Source: Budorcas taxicolor
Taxonomy: Eukaryota; Chordata; Mammalia; Artiodactyla; Bovidae
Direction: 5' to 3'
DNA length: 64,000 nucleotides
Assembly (NCBI RefSeq): GCF_023091745.1
Contig: NC_068926.1
Location: forward strand, 63,300,001 to 63,364,000
Part shown: one piece after another, positions 48,732 through 59,361 of the stretch
Numbering within the stretch: position 1 is the first letter of the stretch
How the letters are laid out: every line of letters starts with the position of its first letter
Position numbers and translations under genes: made by a program
The notes under the pieces: model-generated
Seen by the model: only the letters and a program-made list of their open reading frames with translations
Databases searched by the model: none
Told to the model about the DNA's origin: nothing

Positions 48732-49262
48732 TGTGGAAATAAATGAAGACCACCCGAAAGAGAACAAACGAAGATTATTTATTCCCAACTCGCTATAGCC
48801 AGGGGGTTAGCCACCATCCCTTGCCTGTGGCAAAGACACCAAGGCAAGGAAGGCGGTGAAACAGCTTTATAGTGGCATAAAGAGAAGCCTGCAGGTATAC
48901 CCCAGTTGAGGTTGTTTGCATGGGAAGCTGGAGGTGGGCTAATTAGAAGCAGAGCATCCTATATGATTGGTCAGGGAGCTTGTTTGGCTTTCGTTCATCA
49001 GTCCTAAATTGAAAGGGAGGAAATAGGGAAGCTAGTAGTTGTTGGCTAAATCCTGATGGTTTCCAGTTAGTTGATACAATGGTTTGGCTTCCAGGCTGGT
49101 GGCTGCAGAGCTTGTGGGTCAGAATTCTAGTGTCAAATATGCTCTGGCTATTGTTGGTTTGCATATCTAGTCTCATATCCCTCGTCATGCGTCTACTGGC
49201 AAGGTTAGGTGAAATCGATGGGACCTAGATTAAACAGCAAAAACGCACAGGGAGATGTTTCA
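48732..49262 (-). mobile_element. Probable solo LTR of an endogenous retrovirus
   Basis: About 530 bp bounded by TG...CA, read on the minus strand. It has a TATA-like CTATAAAG (48873-48866), an AATAAA about 85 bp later (48783-48778), then a short U5-like tail. No internal retroviral sequence and no clear target-site duplication were seen, so it would be a solo LTR; the family is not assigned. It ends about 30 bp from the OASL stop codon. Confidence 0.45.
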
Positions 49263-49290
49263 GAGGAAACTAACTGGGTGGAAATAGAAC

Positions 49291-49750
49291 CTATTCGGCT
49301 GTCTTCTTGGAGAGGATGAGGGTGGAGTTGTCTCGGACACCACAGAAACTCAAACTCCACTCATCCTGCAGGACTTGGCTTTGGAACTCTAGCTGTTGCT
49401 TCTTTCTGAGTAGCCCCTCCCTCACTTCAATCTGACACTTCAGGTCAAGGACTAAGCTGCTGGAGTAAATGGCATAGGTGTGGCTCCCACCGCTGGGATT
49501 CTTCAGGAAGACCTGCATCGCAGGAGAGACAGTCTGCAGCAGAGAGATGTGAGCGTCAGAGAAGATACTGTAATCTGCCAAGGAGGAGATGTTCCCGAGG
49601 CTCCTGGAAGGACAGACGCTGTGGGGCCGAGGACTCCAGCTTACACTGGATCTTCTCTTTGAGCTTCTGTATGGACTCATAAGGGTTCACCTGGATGATG
49701 AAATCCACACAACCCCGCTGCTCCACTGTCACCTTGATGTCTCATGCAAA
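49291..49750 (-). pseudogene. OASL: OASL exon 6 (two ubiquitin-like domains) with stop and deletion
   Basis: Acceptor cccttccAG, then TTT GCA TGA, so a stop stands where human has Arg. Beyond it DIKVTVEQRGCVDFIIQVNP matches ubiquitin-like domain 1 until a roughly 20-bp deletion near 49586-49602 shifts the frame. Domain 2 (QVFLKNPSGGSHTYA through STLILSKKTAE) is then open to TAG at 49293-49291. The C-terminus is shorter than human. Confidence 0.86.
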
Positions 49751-49817
49751 CTGGAAGGGAGAGGACAGAGAGGGGTTAAATCCACCTTCCACTGTCTGAG
49801 GACAAACGTGCCCTTCA

Positions 49818-49945
49818 GGGATTTCCCTGGTGATCCAGTGGTTAAGACTTCACCTTCCAGTACAGGGAGTGTGGGTTTGATCCCTGGTTGGGGAACTAAG
49901 ATCCCACATGCCTCGTGATAGAAAAAACTGAAAACATAAAACAGA
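49818..49945 (+). mobile_element. CHR-type SINE in OASL intron 5
   Basis: AGGGATTTCCCTGGTGATCC head, TTTGATCCCTGGTTGGGGAA B box, A-rich end. Confidence 0.82.
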
Positions 49946-50102
49946 AACAACAGTTGTAACGAATTCAGTAAAGACTGAAAAAGTAGTCCACATTACAAAA
50001 AAAAATCTTAAAAAAAATTCTATTGTGTGGACAGATGTTAAAAAAAAAAAGTGCCTCTCACCTGTCCTTGTCTTTGCAACAGCATCAGCTGCAAACATTT
50101 TG

Positions 50103-50295
50103 TTTGGTTGCTAAGTCATGTTCAACTCTGTGACCCCATGGATTGAAGCCCACCAGGCTCCTCTGTCCATGGGATTTCCCAGGCAAGAATACTGGAGTGG
50201 GTTGCCATTTCCTTCTCCAGGGGATCTTGTGGACCCAGGGATCAAACCCCTGTCTCCTGCACTGGCAGGTGGATTCTTTTCCACTAAGGCACCAG
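50103..50295 (-). mobile_element. Bov-tA SINE in OASL intron 5
   Basis: GTTGCTAAGTCATGTTCAAC at left, GGGATCAAACCCCTGTCTCC and AAGGCACCAG at right. Confidence 0.85.
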
Positions 50296-50344
50296 TATCT
50301 CATTCTGAACTTCTAGCCTCTGGCAGCCAGAGAGGAGACATTAC

Positions 50345-50492
50345 CTTCAGTTTCCAGTTGGGGATGCATGTCTCATTGTTGTCGTAGCAACAGGACTCTT
50401 TCAGGCAATGGCGGGCCCTCTGAGCCACTATATCCCACCTGTAGCCTGTTGCCACATTGTAGGTGGGGTCAGCCGGATCCAAGACGATGGGC
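50345..50492 (-). pseudogene. OASL: OASL exon 5 (reading frame intact)
   Basis: Acceptor tgttgcAG, donor GTAATG, 148 nt, equal to the human exon. It reads PIVLDPADPTYNVATGYRWD, IVAQRARHCLKESCCYDNNE and TCIPNWKLK. Confidence 0.88.
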
Positions 50493-50654
50493 CTGCAACA
50501 GAGAGAGAAGGAGCCCAGGTTCTTTCTTGTCTGGAAACCTGAAAGCCAGAAAGAAATCTTCTTAGCAATTATCTGAGCATCTGCTGTGTTCAGAGCCTGG
50601 GGTCGTCAGTCCAAGAGGGTCCACAAATATTGCCAGAGAGTAACAGAATGATGA

Positions 50655-50880
50655 GGGCTTCCCAGGTGGCTCAGTGATAAGGAATTGGCCTGCCAATGCA
50701 GGAGACTCAGGAGACCTGGATTCGATCTCTGGGTCAGGAAGATCCCCTGGAGGAGGAAATGGCAACCCACTCCAATATTCTTACCTGGGAAATCATCTGG
50801 ACAGAGGAGCCTAGGGGGCTACAGTCTGTGGGGGTCACAAAGAGTCAGACTCGCCTGAGCGACTGAGAAGCAGCAGCAGC
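50655..50880 (+). mobile_element. Bov-tA SINE in OASL intron 4
   Basis: GGGCTTCCCAGGTGGCTCAG head, GATTCGATCTCTGGGTCAGG, tail AGTCAGACTCGCCTGAGCGA. Confidence 0.88.
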
Positions 50881-50919
50881 AACAGAATGAAGAGGATTCT
50901 GTTTCCAAGAATTCCTCAG

Positions 50920-51112
50920 GACTTCCCTTGTGGTCCAGTGGCTAAGACTGCACTTTCAGTGCAGGGGGCCTGGGTTCGATCCTCAGTCAGGGTACTAGAT
51001 CTTGCATGCTGCAGGTAAAGATTCCGCAGGTAGCAACTACGATTGAAGATCCTGACTAAATGCCACAACTAAGTCCCAGTGTGGTCAAAATAAATAAATA
51101 AATACTTAAAGT
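50920..51112 (+). mobile_element. CHR-type SINE in OASL intron 4
   Basis: GGACTTCCCTTGTGGTCCAG head, GGGTTCGATCCTCAGTCAGG, AAATAAATAAATAAATAC tail. Confidence 0.82.
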
Positions 51113-51704
51113 AAATTTCTCTTGGGGAGAGTATTTTAGGTATTTGTAAGGAATCTTTGAGGTGTACAGAGGTTGAGACCCCCAAAGCCATGATGGAACA
51201 AGAATAACGGTCCCTCAGGCAGACCACACCAGCATGTGGGCCTCTTAAGTTCAGAGCTTTCACTTTGCTGAACAGGCTACATAAATGAGTTCAAACCTAG
51301 AGCTTCTGAATTGCTTTGGATGAAAACAATATCGCTGGTACCATTTACTGATGTTTCCTGAGGCATGGGGTCAATCTCTAAGTAATCTATTTTAATCCCT
51401 GCAACAACTCTCTAAGGTATGACAATGATGGTGGTGGTGATGATGATAATTTCTCCCCACTTTACAGATGAGAAAACTGAGGCACAGACCTCCCTAGGTT
51501 CTCCCAACCTGAAGATGGGATTCTGATCCATCTCCTCTGCCTCGGCAGAGGGGAGATTGAGCTTCCTCCAAGTGTCTCTCCTCTAGGTAGCTGTTGAATA
51601 GATTTTTTAAAGACTATTGGCTTGAAGGGGTCTAACAGCTGACTGAGGATGCATGGGGTGACCATAGGTCTTGGATGTCAAGCCCATGATGAAGCCCTGG
51701 TTTT

Positions 51705-51903
51705 CCGTTTTTGTTTTATTTGGCTGAGCTGGGTCTTAGTTGTGGTGTGCCAGTTTTCACTGTGGCACGTAGGATCTTGGCTGCAGTACACGGGATCTTT
51801 TTAGTTGTGACTTGTGGGATCTAGTTCCCTGACCAGGGATCAAACCCGGGCCCCTGCATTGAGAGCATGGAGCATTAACTACTGGATCACGAGGGAAGTC
51901 CCA
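51705..51903 (-). mobile_element. CHR-type SINE in OASL intron 4
   Basis: TTTTGTTTTATTTGGCTGAG tail side, ATCTAGTTCCCTGACCAGGG, ATCACGAGGGAAGTCCC head. Confidence 0.83.
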
Positions 51904-52154
51904 AGACCTGGACCTTGTACCCAGGAGCTTTTGACTTAGGCAGGAGCTGAGACTTTATCTAAGTGACAGAATGTGTTAGCAGTCTAGTGACATGAACTGG
52001 ACACTTTAGGCTCCGTGCTTTCAACCCCCAGCATCCCTGGCTCCCTGAAATGGTCCTGCCTGACGGAGTCAGGGAGCAGTGCCACTCTGTCCTGTGGATT
52101 CGACTCACCTGATCCAAGTGACCCACCAGGTGAGCTGGCAGGTAGAGCCTCTGC

Positions 52155-52410
52155 CTGCTGCTGCTGCTGCTGCTAAGTCGCTTCAGTCGTGTCCGACTCT
52201 GTGCGACCCCAGAGACGGCAGCCCACCAGGCTCCCCCGTCCCTGGGATTCTCCAGGCAAGAACACTGGAGTGGGTTGCCATTTCCTTCTTCAATGCATGA
52301 AAGTGAAAAGTGAAAATGAAGTCGCTCAGTCGTGTCCAACTCCAAGCGACCCCATGGACTGCAGCTACCAGGCTCCTCCATCCATGGGATTTGCCAGGCA
52401 AGCCTTCTCC
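52155..52410 (-). mobile_element. Bov-A2 dimeric SINE in OASL intron 4
   Basis: GCTGCTGCTGCTGCTGCTAA, AAGTCGCTTCAGTCGTGTCC, linker ATGAAAGTGAAAAGTGAAAA, second monomer with GTCGCTCAGTCGTGTCCAAC. Confidence 0.88.
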
Positions 52411-53306
52411 AGAGCCTCTGCCTAGTAATCAAATTAGTTCCCTCTGGAGTTTGGACCAGAAATGATGGATGTTCCTCATCACCTTGGAGTAAGAGGGGAG
52501 TAGGGCAGGTATGGAGAGAGAAACAGAGGCAGTGAGAGGGGACGGAGCACACCGGCCGTGAGAGGGAATGACAGAGAAGAGGAGTCTATACTAGTTTGCC
52601 TCAGGTCCCAACGGTTTTCCCAGGTCAATATTCTGGGCATCCATACAATAAATTGTCTTTTCATAAGGAGACCTGGTTACTCTTTCTTGTTTAAAAAAAA
52701 AATAAAGACCTGACACTCACATGAGGGAACAATAAATATTCTTATGATATTGCTTACAGTGACCCAAAGCTTCTAGTATAAAGAGTTGTCTCAGGCTGGG
52801 TTCTCCCGGAAGCAAAACCTAAGATGAGGATTTGAGTGCAAGTCATTTATTTGGAAGGAGGTGCCAGGAAGCACCAAAGATCAAGTGGGAAAGTGAGACA
52901 GGGACGGGAAGGATGCCAATAAAGGATATGCATCAAGGTGATTATCTCTGTGAGCAGCTGGGGGTTGGACTCTCAGAACTAGTGTAGAACACCTGACCCA
53001 GAAAGAGTCCCTCCATCTGAGATGGGGGGGGGGGAGCTGAGATATTTACACACCAATCTCCACCAGTCACTAAGGGAAGCTGAAAACCCACAGGCAAAGG
53101 GACACAGGTGCTGACAGCTGGAGGTTGAGCCAACCTTCCCTGAAATGGTAAAGGCCCAGGGGATGCAAACGGTACAAGCAACATGTGTTACAATACTGGA
53201 CATGTGGCTGGCCTCTATCATAGGCTAGAGATACAGTGGCCCTTTACGTATATTTTCTCTGACTATCCTGAGAGTCCTTCATGGCTGGTGCTAATTAGTC
53301 CTGTTT

Positions 53307-53495
53307 GGGCTTCCGTGGTGGCTCATGGGTAAAGAATCTGCCTGCCAGTGGAGGAAATGGGTTCAATCCCTGGATTGGGAAGATCCACTGGGAAGGAAGT
53401 GGCAAGACACTCCAGTATTCTTGCCTTGGAAATCCAATGGACAGAGGAGCCTGGCAAGCTATAGTCCATGGGGTCTCGAAAGAGTTGGACAACAA
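53307..53495 (+). mobile_element. Bov-tA SINE in OASL intron 4
   Basis: GGGCTTCCGTGGTGGCTCAT head, GGGTTCAATCCCTGGATTGG B box, GGGGTCTCGAAAGAGTTGGA tail. Confidence 0.85.
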
Positions 53496-53786
53496 CAATA
53501 ACTCCTGTTTTACAGATGAGGAATGGAGGCTCACAGAGATGAGAAAACGGCAGAGCTGGGATTTAACTTGGGTCTCCATGGTTTTTTTTAGTTTCTCATG
53601 CTGGAAAAAAGCACTGAAATGGTCTTCTGAAGGTAAGAGGATTAACATAGAGTGGAGTGATAGCTCAAGGAATAAGGAACAGGCTTATAGCCCCTAAGGT
53701 CCTGGCGATATGAAAGGCAATCAGCTTGAGATGTCAACTGTGTTGGGGTGAGATATCCGCTTTTCTACTTAATAAAGTCCACCCAG

Positions 53787-54075
53787 GCTTCCCTGGTGGT
53801 CCAGTGGTTAAGAATCCGCCTTGCAATGCAGGGGACACAGGGTCGATCCCTGGTCCAGGAAAATTCTACATGCAATGAAGCCCATAGTGGCCACAGCTAC
53901 TGAAGCCCGTGCACCCTGGAGCCAGTGCTCCGTAACTAAGAGAAGCCACTGCAGGGAGAAGCCTTTGAACCACAGCTAGAGGGCAGCCCCCTGCTCGCCG
54001 CAAGTAGGGGAGCGCATGTGCAGCAACAAAACAGCACAGCCAAACAGTAAAACAGATGGATCTTTAAATATATAT
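53787..54075 (+). mobile_element. CHR-type SINE in OASL intron 4
   Basis: GGCTTCCCTGGTGGTCCAGT head, GGGTCGATCCCTGGTCCAGG, AGAAGCCACTGCAGGGAGAA and an A/T-rich tail. It ends about 110 bp short of exon 4. Confidence 0.85.
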
Positions 54076-54186
54076 ATTATGTGTAGTGATTTTATATACA
54101 AAATAAAGCCCGCCCAGGAAACTCGATACCACCTTTCCCTTAATTCTCTTTCTCTGAGATGTGGCTGGCACGCGACCATCCAGTAC

Positions 54187-54429
54187 CTCTTTTCTTTGAG
54201 CTGGTTTCTGACAAAGTCCTCAGTGATCGGGTTCTGCAACGTGTAGTACTTGGTCCAGTAGATGCAGAGGTGCTGATACTTTGTGAGCAGCAGCAGCACA
54301 GTGACCAGGCCTTCGTCCAACCTGAAACGCTCTTTCTCCTCAGTACCCGTTTCCCAGGCATAGATGGTCAGTAGCTCAAGGGCATACATTGGGGGGCAGC
54401 TCCGCCCTAGGGCACTTGGCTTTCACATA
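54187..54429 (-). pseudogene. OASL: OASL exon 4 with a one-base insertion
   Basis: Acceptor ttcaacAG, donor GTACTG, 243 nt against 242 expected from the human exon. The first part reads YVKAKCPRAELPP; the correct continuation YALELLTIYAWETGTEE is in another frame. Read straight through, translation stops at TGA 54378-54376. The remainder (CIYWTKYYTLQNPITEDFVR) is well preserved. Confidence 0.87.
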
Positions 54430-54697
54430 CTGTTGAAAGAATGGGAAGAGAGAGCGAGTGACCCCAAGATTCCTTAGAAGGATGACATTGGGCCCGAAAC
54501 TGGAAAAATCCAAGTTCTTGTCCCAGCTTTGCTACCTACCTGCAGCGTATTCTTGGCCAAGTCACTTTTCCTCTCTGGGCTTAACTGGGTCTCCCCATCT
54601 TAAAATTAAGCAACTGGGTGAGTCTAGTGGGTTTCAAACTGTACTTGACATAACTTCCGGAATGGAGTGATGAAGAAGTAGCCCAAGGAGTGAGCAG

Positions 54698-54872
54698 GGA
54701 CTTTCCTGGTGGTCCAATAGCTAAGATGCCCTGCTCCCAGGTTCCATCCCTGGTCAGGAAACCTAGAGCCCACATGCCATAGCTAGAGATCCCGCCGCAG
54801 TGAAGGCAGAAGATCCCACACGCTGTAACTAAGAGCTGGTGCAAACAAATAAATACTTAAAAGAGAAAAAAG
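54698..54872 (+). mobile_element. CHR-type SINE in OASL intron 3
   Basis: GGGACTTTCCTGGTGGTCCA head, AAATAAATACTTAAAAGAG tail. Confidence 0.8.
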
Positions 54873-55029
54873 GGAGTCAGCAGATTGGGCTCTGTCACCA
54901 GTACCCCAACTGAAATAACTCTTATTTTAATCTAGTTGGGCTTCTGGGAGATTTCTTTTAAAGAAAAATCTCCTTTGCTAAAGAGAAAAAAATGTGTTTG
55001 TGTGTGTGTTGGGGGACTATGTTATGGTT

Positions 55030-55100
55030 GCTGTTTAGTTGCTAAGTCGGGTCTGACTCTTTTCGACCCTGTGGACTGTAGCCCACCAGGCTCCTCTAGG
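55030..55100 (-). mobile_element. Bov-A fragment in OASL intron 3
   Basis: GTTTAGTTGCTAAGTCGGGT and GTGGACTGTAGCCCACC only. Confidence 0.7.
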
Positions 55101-55466
55101 ACTAGGTAATAGCTGAGAATCTGTAGTGAACGTTGGGGTTGCTTCTCTAACAGGCATGTCTTTCTTTCCCATTGTTTAGTGGCCATGCTGTTTGGATGTG
55201 ATTGGCCCAATCCTCATCTCCAGGGTTGGCCCTGACTGGACAGGATCACGAGGATAAACCTTTCCCCCCTTGCCAAGTGGTTGATTCAAGAGATGCCTTG
55301 TGATCTAAGCTGGCTCAACTTGAGTCAAATCTAGTTCTTTTGTTCTGTGGTTGAGAGAAGAGAAGTCTAAGTGAATGTGAGGGCAGGAACAGATGCGGCC
55401 ATTTTGCCACCATGAGGGAAACCAGATTGGGGACCAAGTTGACATATAATATTAAGAGCAGCTGTT

Positions 55467-55695
55467 CCAGGTGGCGCTAGTGGTAAAGAACCTGCCTGCC
55501 AATGCAGGAGACATAAGAGATGCCGGTTCCTTTCCTCGGTCGGGAAGATCCCCTGGAGGAGGAAATGGCAACCCACTCCAGTATTCTTGCTTGGAGAATC
55601 CCATGGACAGAGGAGCCTAGTGGGCTACAGTCCATGGGGTTGCAAAGACTCAGATATGACTGAAGCAACTTAGCACACACACACACACACACACA
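55467..55695 (+). mobile_element. Bov-tA SINE with (CA)n tail in OASL intron 3
   Basis: CAGGTGGCGCTAGTGGTAAA head, CATGGGGTTGCAAAGACTC tail, then CA units at 55675-55694. Confidence 0.86.
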
Positions 55696-55944
55696 AGAGA
55701 ATTACAGAGAAACAGAGCTGGAGCCTTCACCAAACAGTGCCTGAAGCTCTCTCCACTGTTGTAGGTTTTCACACATGAGCTGATAATTCTCTTTATTGGT
55801 TAAGGCTAGTTAGAGTTGGTTTTACTGTTACTCTCAATTAAAAAACAAAAAGAAAGAAAAATTAGAATCAATTACCCAGGTTAATGTTCTTATTTTTGAT
55901 GGCTATATGAGGTGGGGAAAAAAAGCTTTCTTTCTTTATTTCCT

Positions 55945-56085
55945 ACCCTCAGTATTGGAGAAGGAAACGGCAACCCACTGCACTATTCTTGCCTGGAAAA
56001 TCCCATGGATGGAGGAGCCTCGTAGGCAACAGTCATGGGGTCACAGAGTCAGACATGACCGAGCAACTTCACTCACTCACTCACC
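55945..56085 (+). mobile_element. Bov-A SINE, partial, in OASL intron 3
   Basis: GGAGAAGGAAACGGCAACCC and GTCACAGAGTCAGACATGAC. Confidence 0.82.
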
Positions 56086-56599
56086 CTCAGTATATGGCTA
56101 TACACAGTGCAGACTTAAATGATATAGCATTCCAACTGACATATCAAAATTAAAAAAAAAAATGACTTTGTGCATGAGCATACACAAACTTGGACATCTC
56201 TGAGATCAGTGATATTCTTACAGTTAAGATTTGGTGAAATCAAATAAAACCCAGAGAATCTAACTTACACATTCCTTGGCCCCAGTGGATGAACTGGTAA
56301 GAATCAAAAAATACTTTTGAATCATGATGGTAAATGACAACTCCTGGGTTGTTACAAATTCTCCAGATAAAAATGAACTGACAACCTTTTTAGCATTACA
56401 GGACTCTAGTTCTGTTTAACGTATAATATGAACTCTTTGTGTCCTTGAGTGTTGATCAACACGTCTTGTAACACTTGGCTAAATAAAAATTCTCAAATAA
56501 AAGAAAACATCAAATGAATAATACTGAGTCAAGAAACTTTCAAAAAAAACCATATACAGCCAACATCTTGTCTTAGAGGCAGAGTCTTTTAAAGGTTGT

Positions 56600-56706
56600 T
56601 TGTTTTTAGGCTGTGTGGGGACCATGGTTCCCTGACCAGGGATGGAACCCAATACCCCTGCAGTGGAAACTCGGAGTCTTAAGCACTGGACTGCTGGAGA
56701 AGTCCC
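56600..56706 (-). mobile_element. CHR-type SINE, partial, in OASL intron 3
   Basis: GTTTTTAGGCTGTGTGGGGA, TTCCCTGACCAGGGATGGAA, CTGCTGGAGAAGTCCC. Confidence 0.75.
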
Positions 56707-57441
56707 TTAGAGGCAGAGACTTGTACAGAGAAAGGGCTATAGAAGTAAAGCTGGCATGTTTTTCTGTGGACATTGCCAATCAATGTGCATGTTATATTCA
56801 GGAAGAAAACACTTTGAAAACTTAGTCAAACAAACAAAACAAACAGGTCATTCTTTTGAGTTCTAGCTCTTCAAATCCACAAAACTTTGGATCATTTCCT
56901 GTTTAAGTGACTGACTGGCCAAAAAAAACAATTTCTTTCTTGACTTCGGTGTTGCTAATACCTGAAGATACATCACAACCTTTGTTGAGGTGATAACTAT
57001 GTAAGAAAACACTATTTTTCCATCATAAACATACTAACTTAAACAAACTTTCATAGTATCTTGATTTTTATCTTTAACTACTATTTTTTTCTTTTTTGGT
57101 TAAACCAGTCTAAACTCTGACTCTCACCAATTTTTTTAAAATAAGAAATCTTTTTTCTTTTCTTTCTTTCTCATTTTTTGTTTGCTTCTGAGTCTTCCTT
57201 TCATAAGCGGAGATGACTCTGCTCATCTGGCTATTTGGAAATACCCTTGGTACCATGAAGACATCCTATGTGAAATCTAAGAAGTAGCTTGTCGTAATAC
57301 AGGTAACTAACTAACTCCTCTCCCTCCCCACGACCGTTACCCCTCCTCACAGTATCCCCCTGATGACAAGTCTGGTTCCTGCCTTTTCTTCCCCTCCCTC
57401 CCCCATCTTCTGCTCTTGCCCCCATCAGGCAGCCTCCTCAC

Positions 57442-57617
57442 CTCCAGGTACCAGTGTTTTACCAGCTGCAGGAGGCTCTTCAGCTTGGTTGGCTTGTATT
57501 TCACGAAGTTGCTCTGCAGCTCGCTGAAGGACGGGGAGAAGTGTCCAAGAGTATGGCAGGCCTTAATCAGTCTCACATAGACCTCTGGGGAGGGCTGAAA
57601 GTTGGGAACAGAAGGCC
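57442..57617 (-). pseudogene. OASL: OASL exon 3 (reading frame intact)
   Basis: Acceptor ctcctcAG, donor GTGAGG, 176 nt. It encodes PSVPNFQPSPEVYVRLIKAC then FSPSFSELQSNFVKYKPTKL and KSLLQLVKHWYLE, the OAS-type LKSLIRLVKHWY motif. Confidence 0.88.
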
Positions 57618-57684
57618 CTGAGGAGGCAAAGGGGAGACAGTGAGGGCTTAGAAAGCCCCGGTTGCTAACAAGTCCTCAAGGGTT

Positions 57685-57897
57685 TTGTTGTTTAGCCATT
57701 GAGTCATGCCTGACTCCTCGTGACGCCATAGACTATAGTCCGCCAGGCTCCTCTGTCCATGGAATTTCCCAGGCAAGAATACTGGAGTGGATTGCCATTT
57801 CCTCCTCCAGGGGATCTTCTTGACCCCAGGGGTCGAATTCATGTCTCCTCTATTGGCAGGCGGATTCTTCACCGCTGAGCCAGTGGGGAAGCTCTCA
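57685..57897 (-). mobile_element. Bov-tA SINE in OASL intron 2
   Basis: GTTTAGCCATTGAGTCATGC at left, GGGGTCGAATTCATGTCTCC and GAGCCAGTGGGGAAGCTC at right. It lies 67 bp from exon 3. Confidence 0.85.
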
Positions 57898-58004
57898 GGG
57901 GAGAGACTGCTAATTCATTTGAGTATCTCTCCAGGGAAGCCTGGAACCACAAAGCTTGAGAGACTAAAGGCTTGCCTTCTTGACTGTCCTTCTGAAGAAT
58001 GAAA

Positions 58005-58140
58005 AATGAGTTTTGCAAAAACAGATTCACAGATATAGAGAACAGACCTGTGTTGCCAAAGGGGGTGACAGATGGGTGGGGTAGGGATAGAATGGAAATT
58101 TGGGTTTAGCTGACGCAAACTATTATATATAGTGTGGGGA
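58005..58140 (+). mobile_element. L1-type LINE 3'-region fragment in OASL intron 2
   Basis: AACAGATTCACAGATATAGA, AACAGACCTGTGTTGCCAAA and CGCAAACTATTATATATAG resemble a common cetartiodactyl L1 3' sequence. Confidence 0.55.
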
Positions 58141-58466
58141 AACAACCACCCCCAGGGTAAGTGTTCCAGAGTCACCCCGGGGGTTGCTCTAATGCTTTCC
58201 CTTCCTTGACTCTCCCTTCCTCTCCAATCATACATTTATTTGTGTGATTCCTTGATAAATCCGTTTGCCCCATTGAACCACAAGGATAGCCAGAGCTGAG
58301 TCAGTCCCAGGCATTTCAGTCGCTGAAATGCCCAGCACCCAGCACGGGATATGGGTTGAATGGGTGCATGCAGGCGTCTGCACGTGGCCACAAAGGAGAG
58401 GTGAAGGAGCTGTGGGTCCTCCCCCTGGGGAGGGCAGGTGTGCGAGTCAGGTGGGCTTTCCCTTAC

Positions 58467-58758
58467 TCAGGACCCTGTAGGCCGGCACGATGGTGACAGT
58501 GACTTGCTCTTCCATCTCCCAGGTCTGAATGGTGAAGGTAACAGCAGAGGTGACTCCGTGGACCAGCCTCAGGTTCTGGGGCTGGAGGTGAAGCAGATCC
58601 GGGCAATCCGTGAGCTTTTCGCAGAGCATGCTCAGAACATGCTTGTGGTGGTTGTGGTTGCTGGCTTCCTCCTGGAAGCTGCTAAAACCACTCAGGAACA
58701 TCACCAGCTCCACCTCCGCGTGGTTCCTGAGCACCGTGCCATTCCCGAAGGAGCCCAC
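58467..58758 (-). pseudogene. OASL: OASL exon 2 (reading frame intact)
   Basis: Acceptor ttccacAG, donor GTAAGG, 292 nt. It reads VGSFGNGTVLRNHAEVELVM through VTVTIVPAYRVL without a stop. It contains the P-loop (GSFGNGT) but Glu instead of catalytic Asp in EVELV. Confidence 0.88.
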
Positions 58759-59134
58759 CTGTGGAACACAGAGTCCCATCACCCCAAGGCCACTGCCGGG
58801 ACCAGGGAATCCCTACGGCTCTCCCATAGATGATCCCGTTCATCGTTACCTGCCTCACCGATGGGTGGGAAGTACCCACATCACCTCTTTACAGGGGAGG
58901 AAAGTGGAGAGGTCAAGACGGCAAGCCGCTCAGCCAGGGTCACACAGTGGATGTGTCAAACCCAGGCAGCCGGACTCCACAACCATGTTTCTTATTTACT
59001 CCACTGTCTTGCTTCTGAGACTCAGCCTTATCTGCAGAGTGATCCCCACTCCAAGAAAACCATCGTCCTCTACAGGGTGGCAGTTGGAGGATTCTAGGGG
59101 GTGGGAGGGGCAGGTCTGAATAATTTTGTGCTCT

Positions 59135-59325
59135 GTGTGTGTATGCAAAGTCACTTCAGTCGTGTCTGACCCTTTGGGACCCTGTGGACTGTATAATCCG
59201 CCCGGTTTCTCTGTCCTTGAGATTCTCCAGGCAAGAATACTGGAGTGGGTTGCCATGCTCTCCTCCAGGGGATCTTCCCGATCCAGGGATTGAAACTGTG
59301 TCTCCTACCATCTCCTGCAGTGGCA
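59135..59325 (-). mobile_element. Bov-tA SINE
   Basis: GCAAAGTCACTTCAGTCGTG at left and GGGATTGAAACTGTGTCTCC at right. It forms an inverted pair with the next element. Confidence 0.85.
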
Positions 59326-59361
59326 TAATTTTATGTCATTAAAAAAGGCTGTGGAGACCTA

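Larger units (their letters stand above)
49291..58758 (-). pseudogene. OASL: OASL-like gene (2'-5'-oligoadenylate synthetase-like), disrupted; exons 2-6 present
   Basis: OASL is an interferon-induced protein with an inactive OAS fold and two C-terminal ubiquitin-like repeats; it supports RIG-I signalling in human. Exon equivalents on the minus strand: exon 2 58758-58467, exon 3 57617-57442, exon 4 54429-54187, exon 5 50492-50345, exon 6 49750-49291, all with GT/AG borders. Recognisable blocks are VGSFGNGTVLR, EVELVMFLS, ITEDFVRNQL, LDPADPTYNVATGYRWDIVA and the ubiquitin-like C-terminus. Three lesions break the frame: a one-base insertion in exon 4 near 54386-54396, a TGA at 49744-49742 at the start of exon 6, and about 20 missing bases near 49586-49602. 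Exon 1 was not found up to position 64000. The OAS metal-binding Asp residues are replaced (EVELV, TIVPAYR), as in human OASL. Intact exons and kept splice sites point to recent inactivation. Confidence 0.87.
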
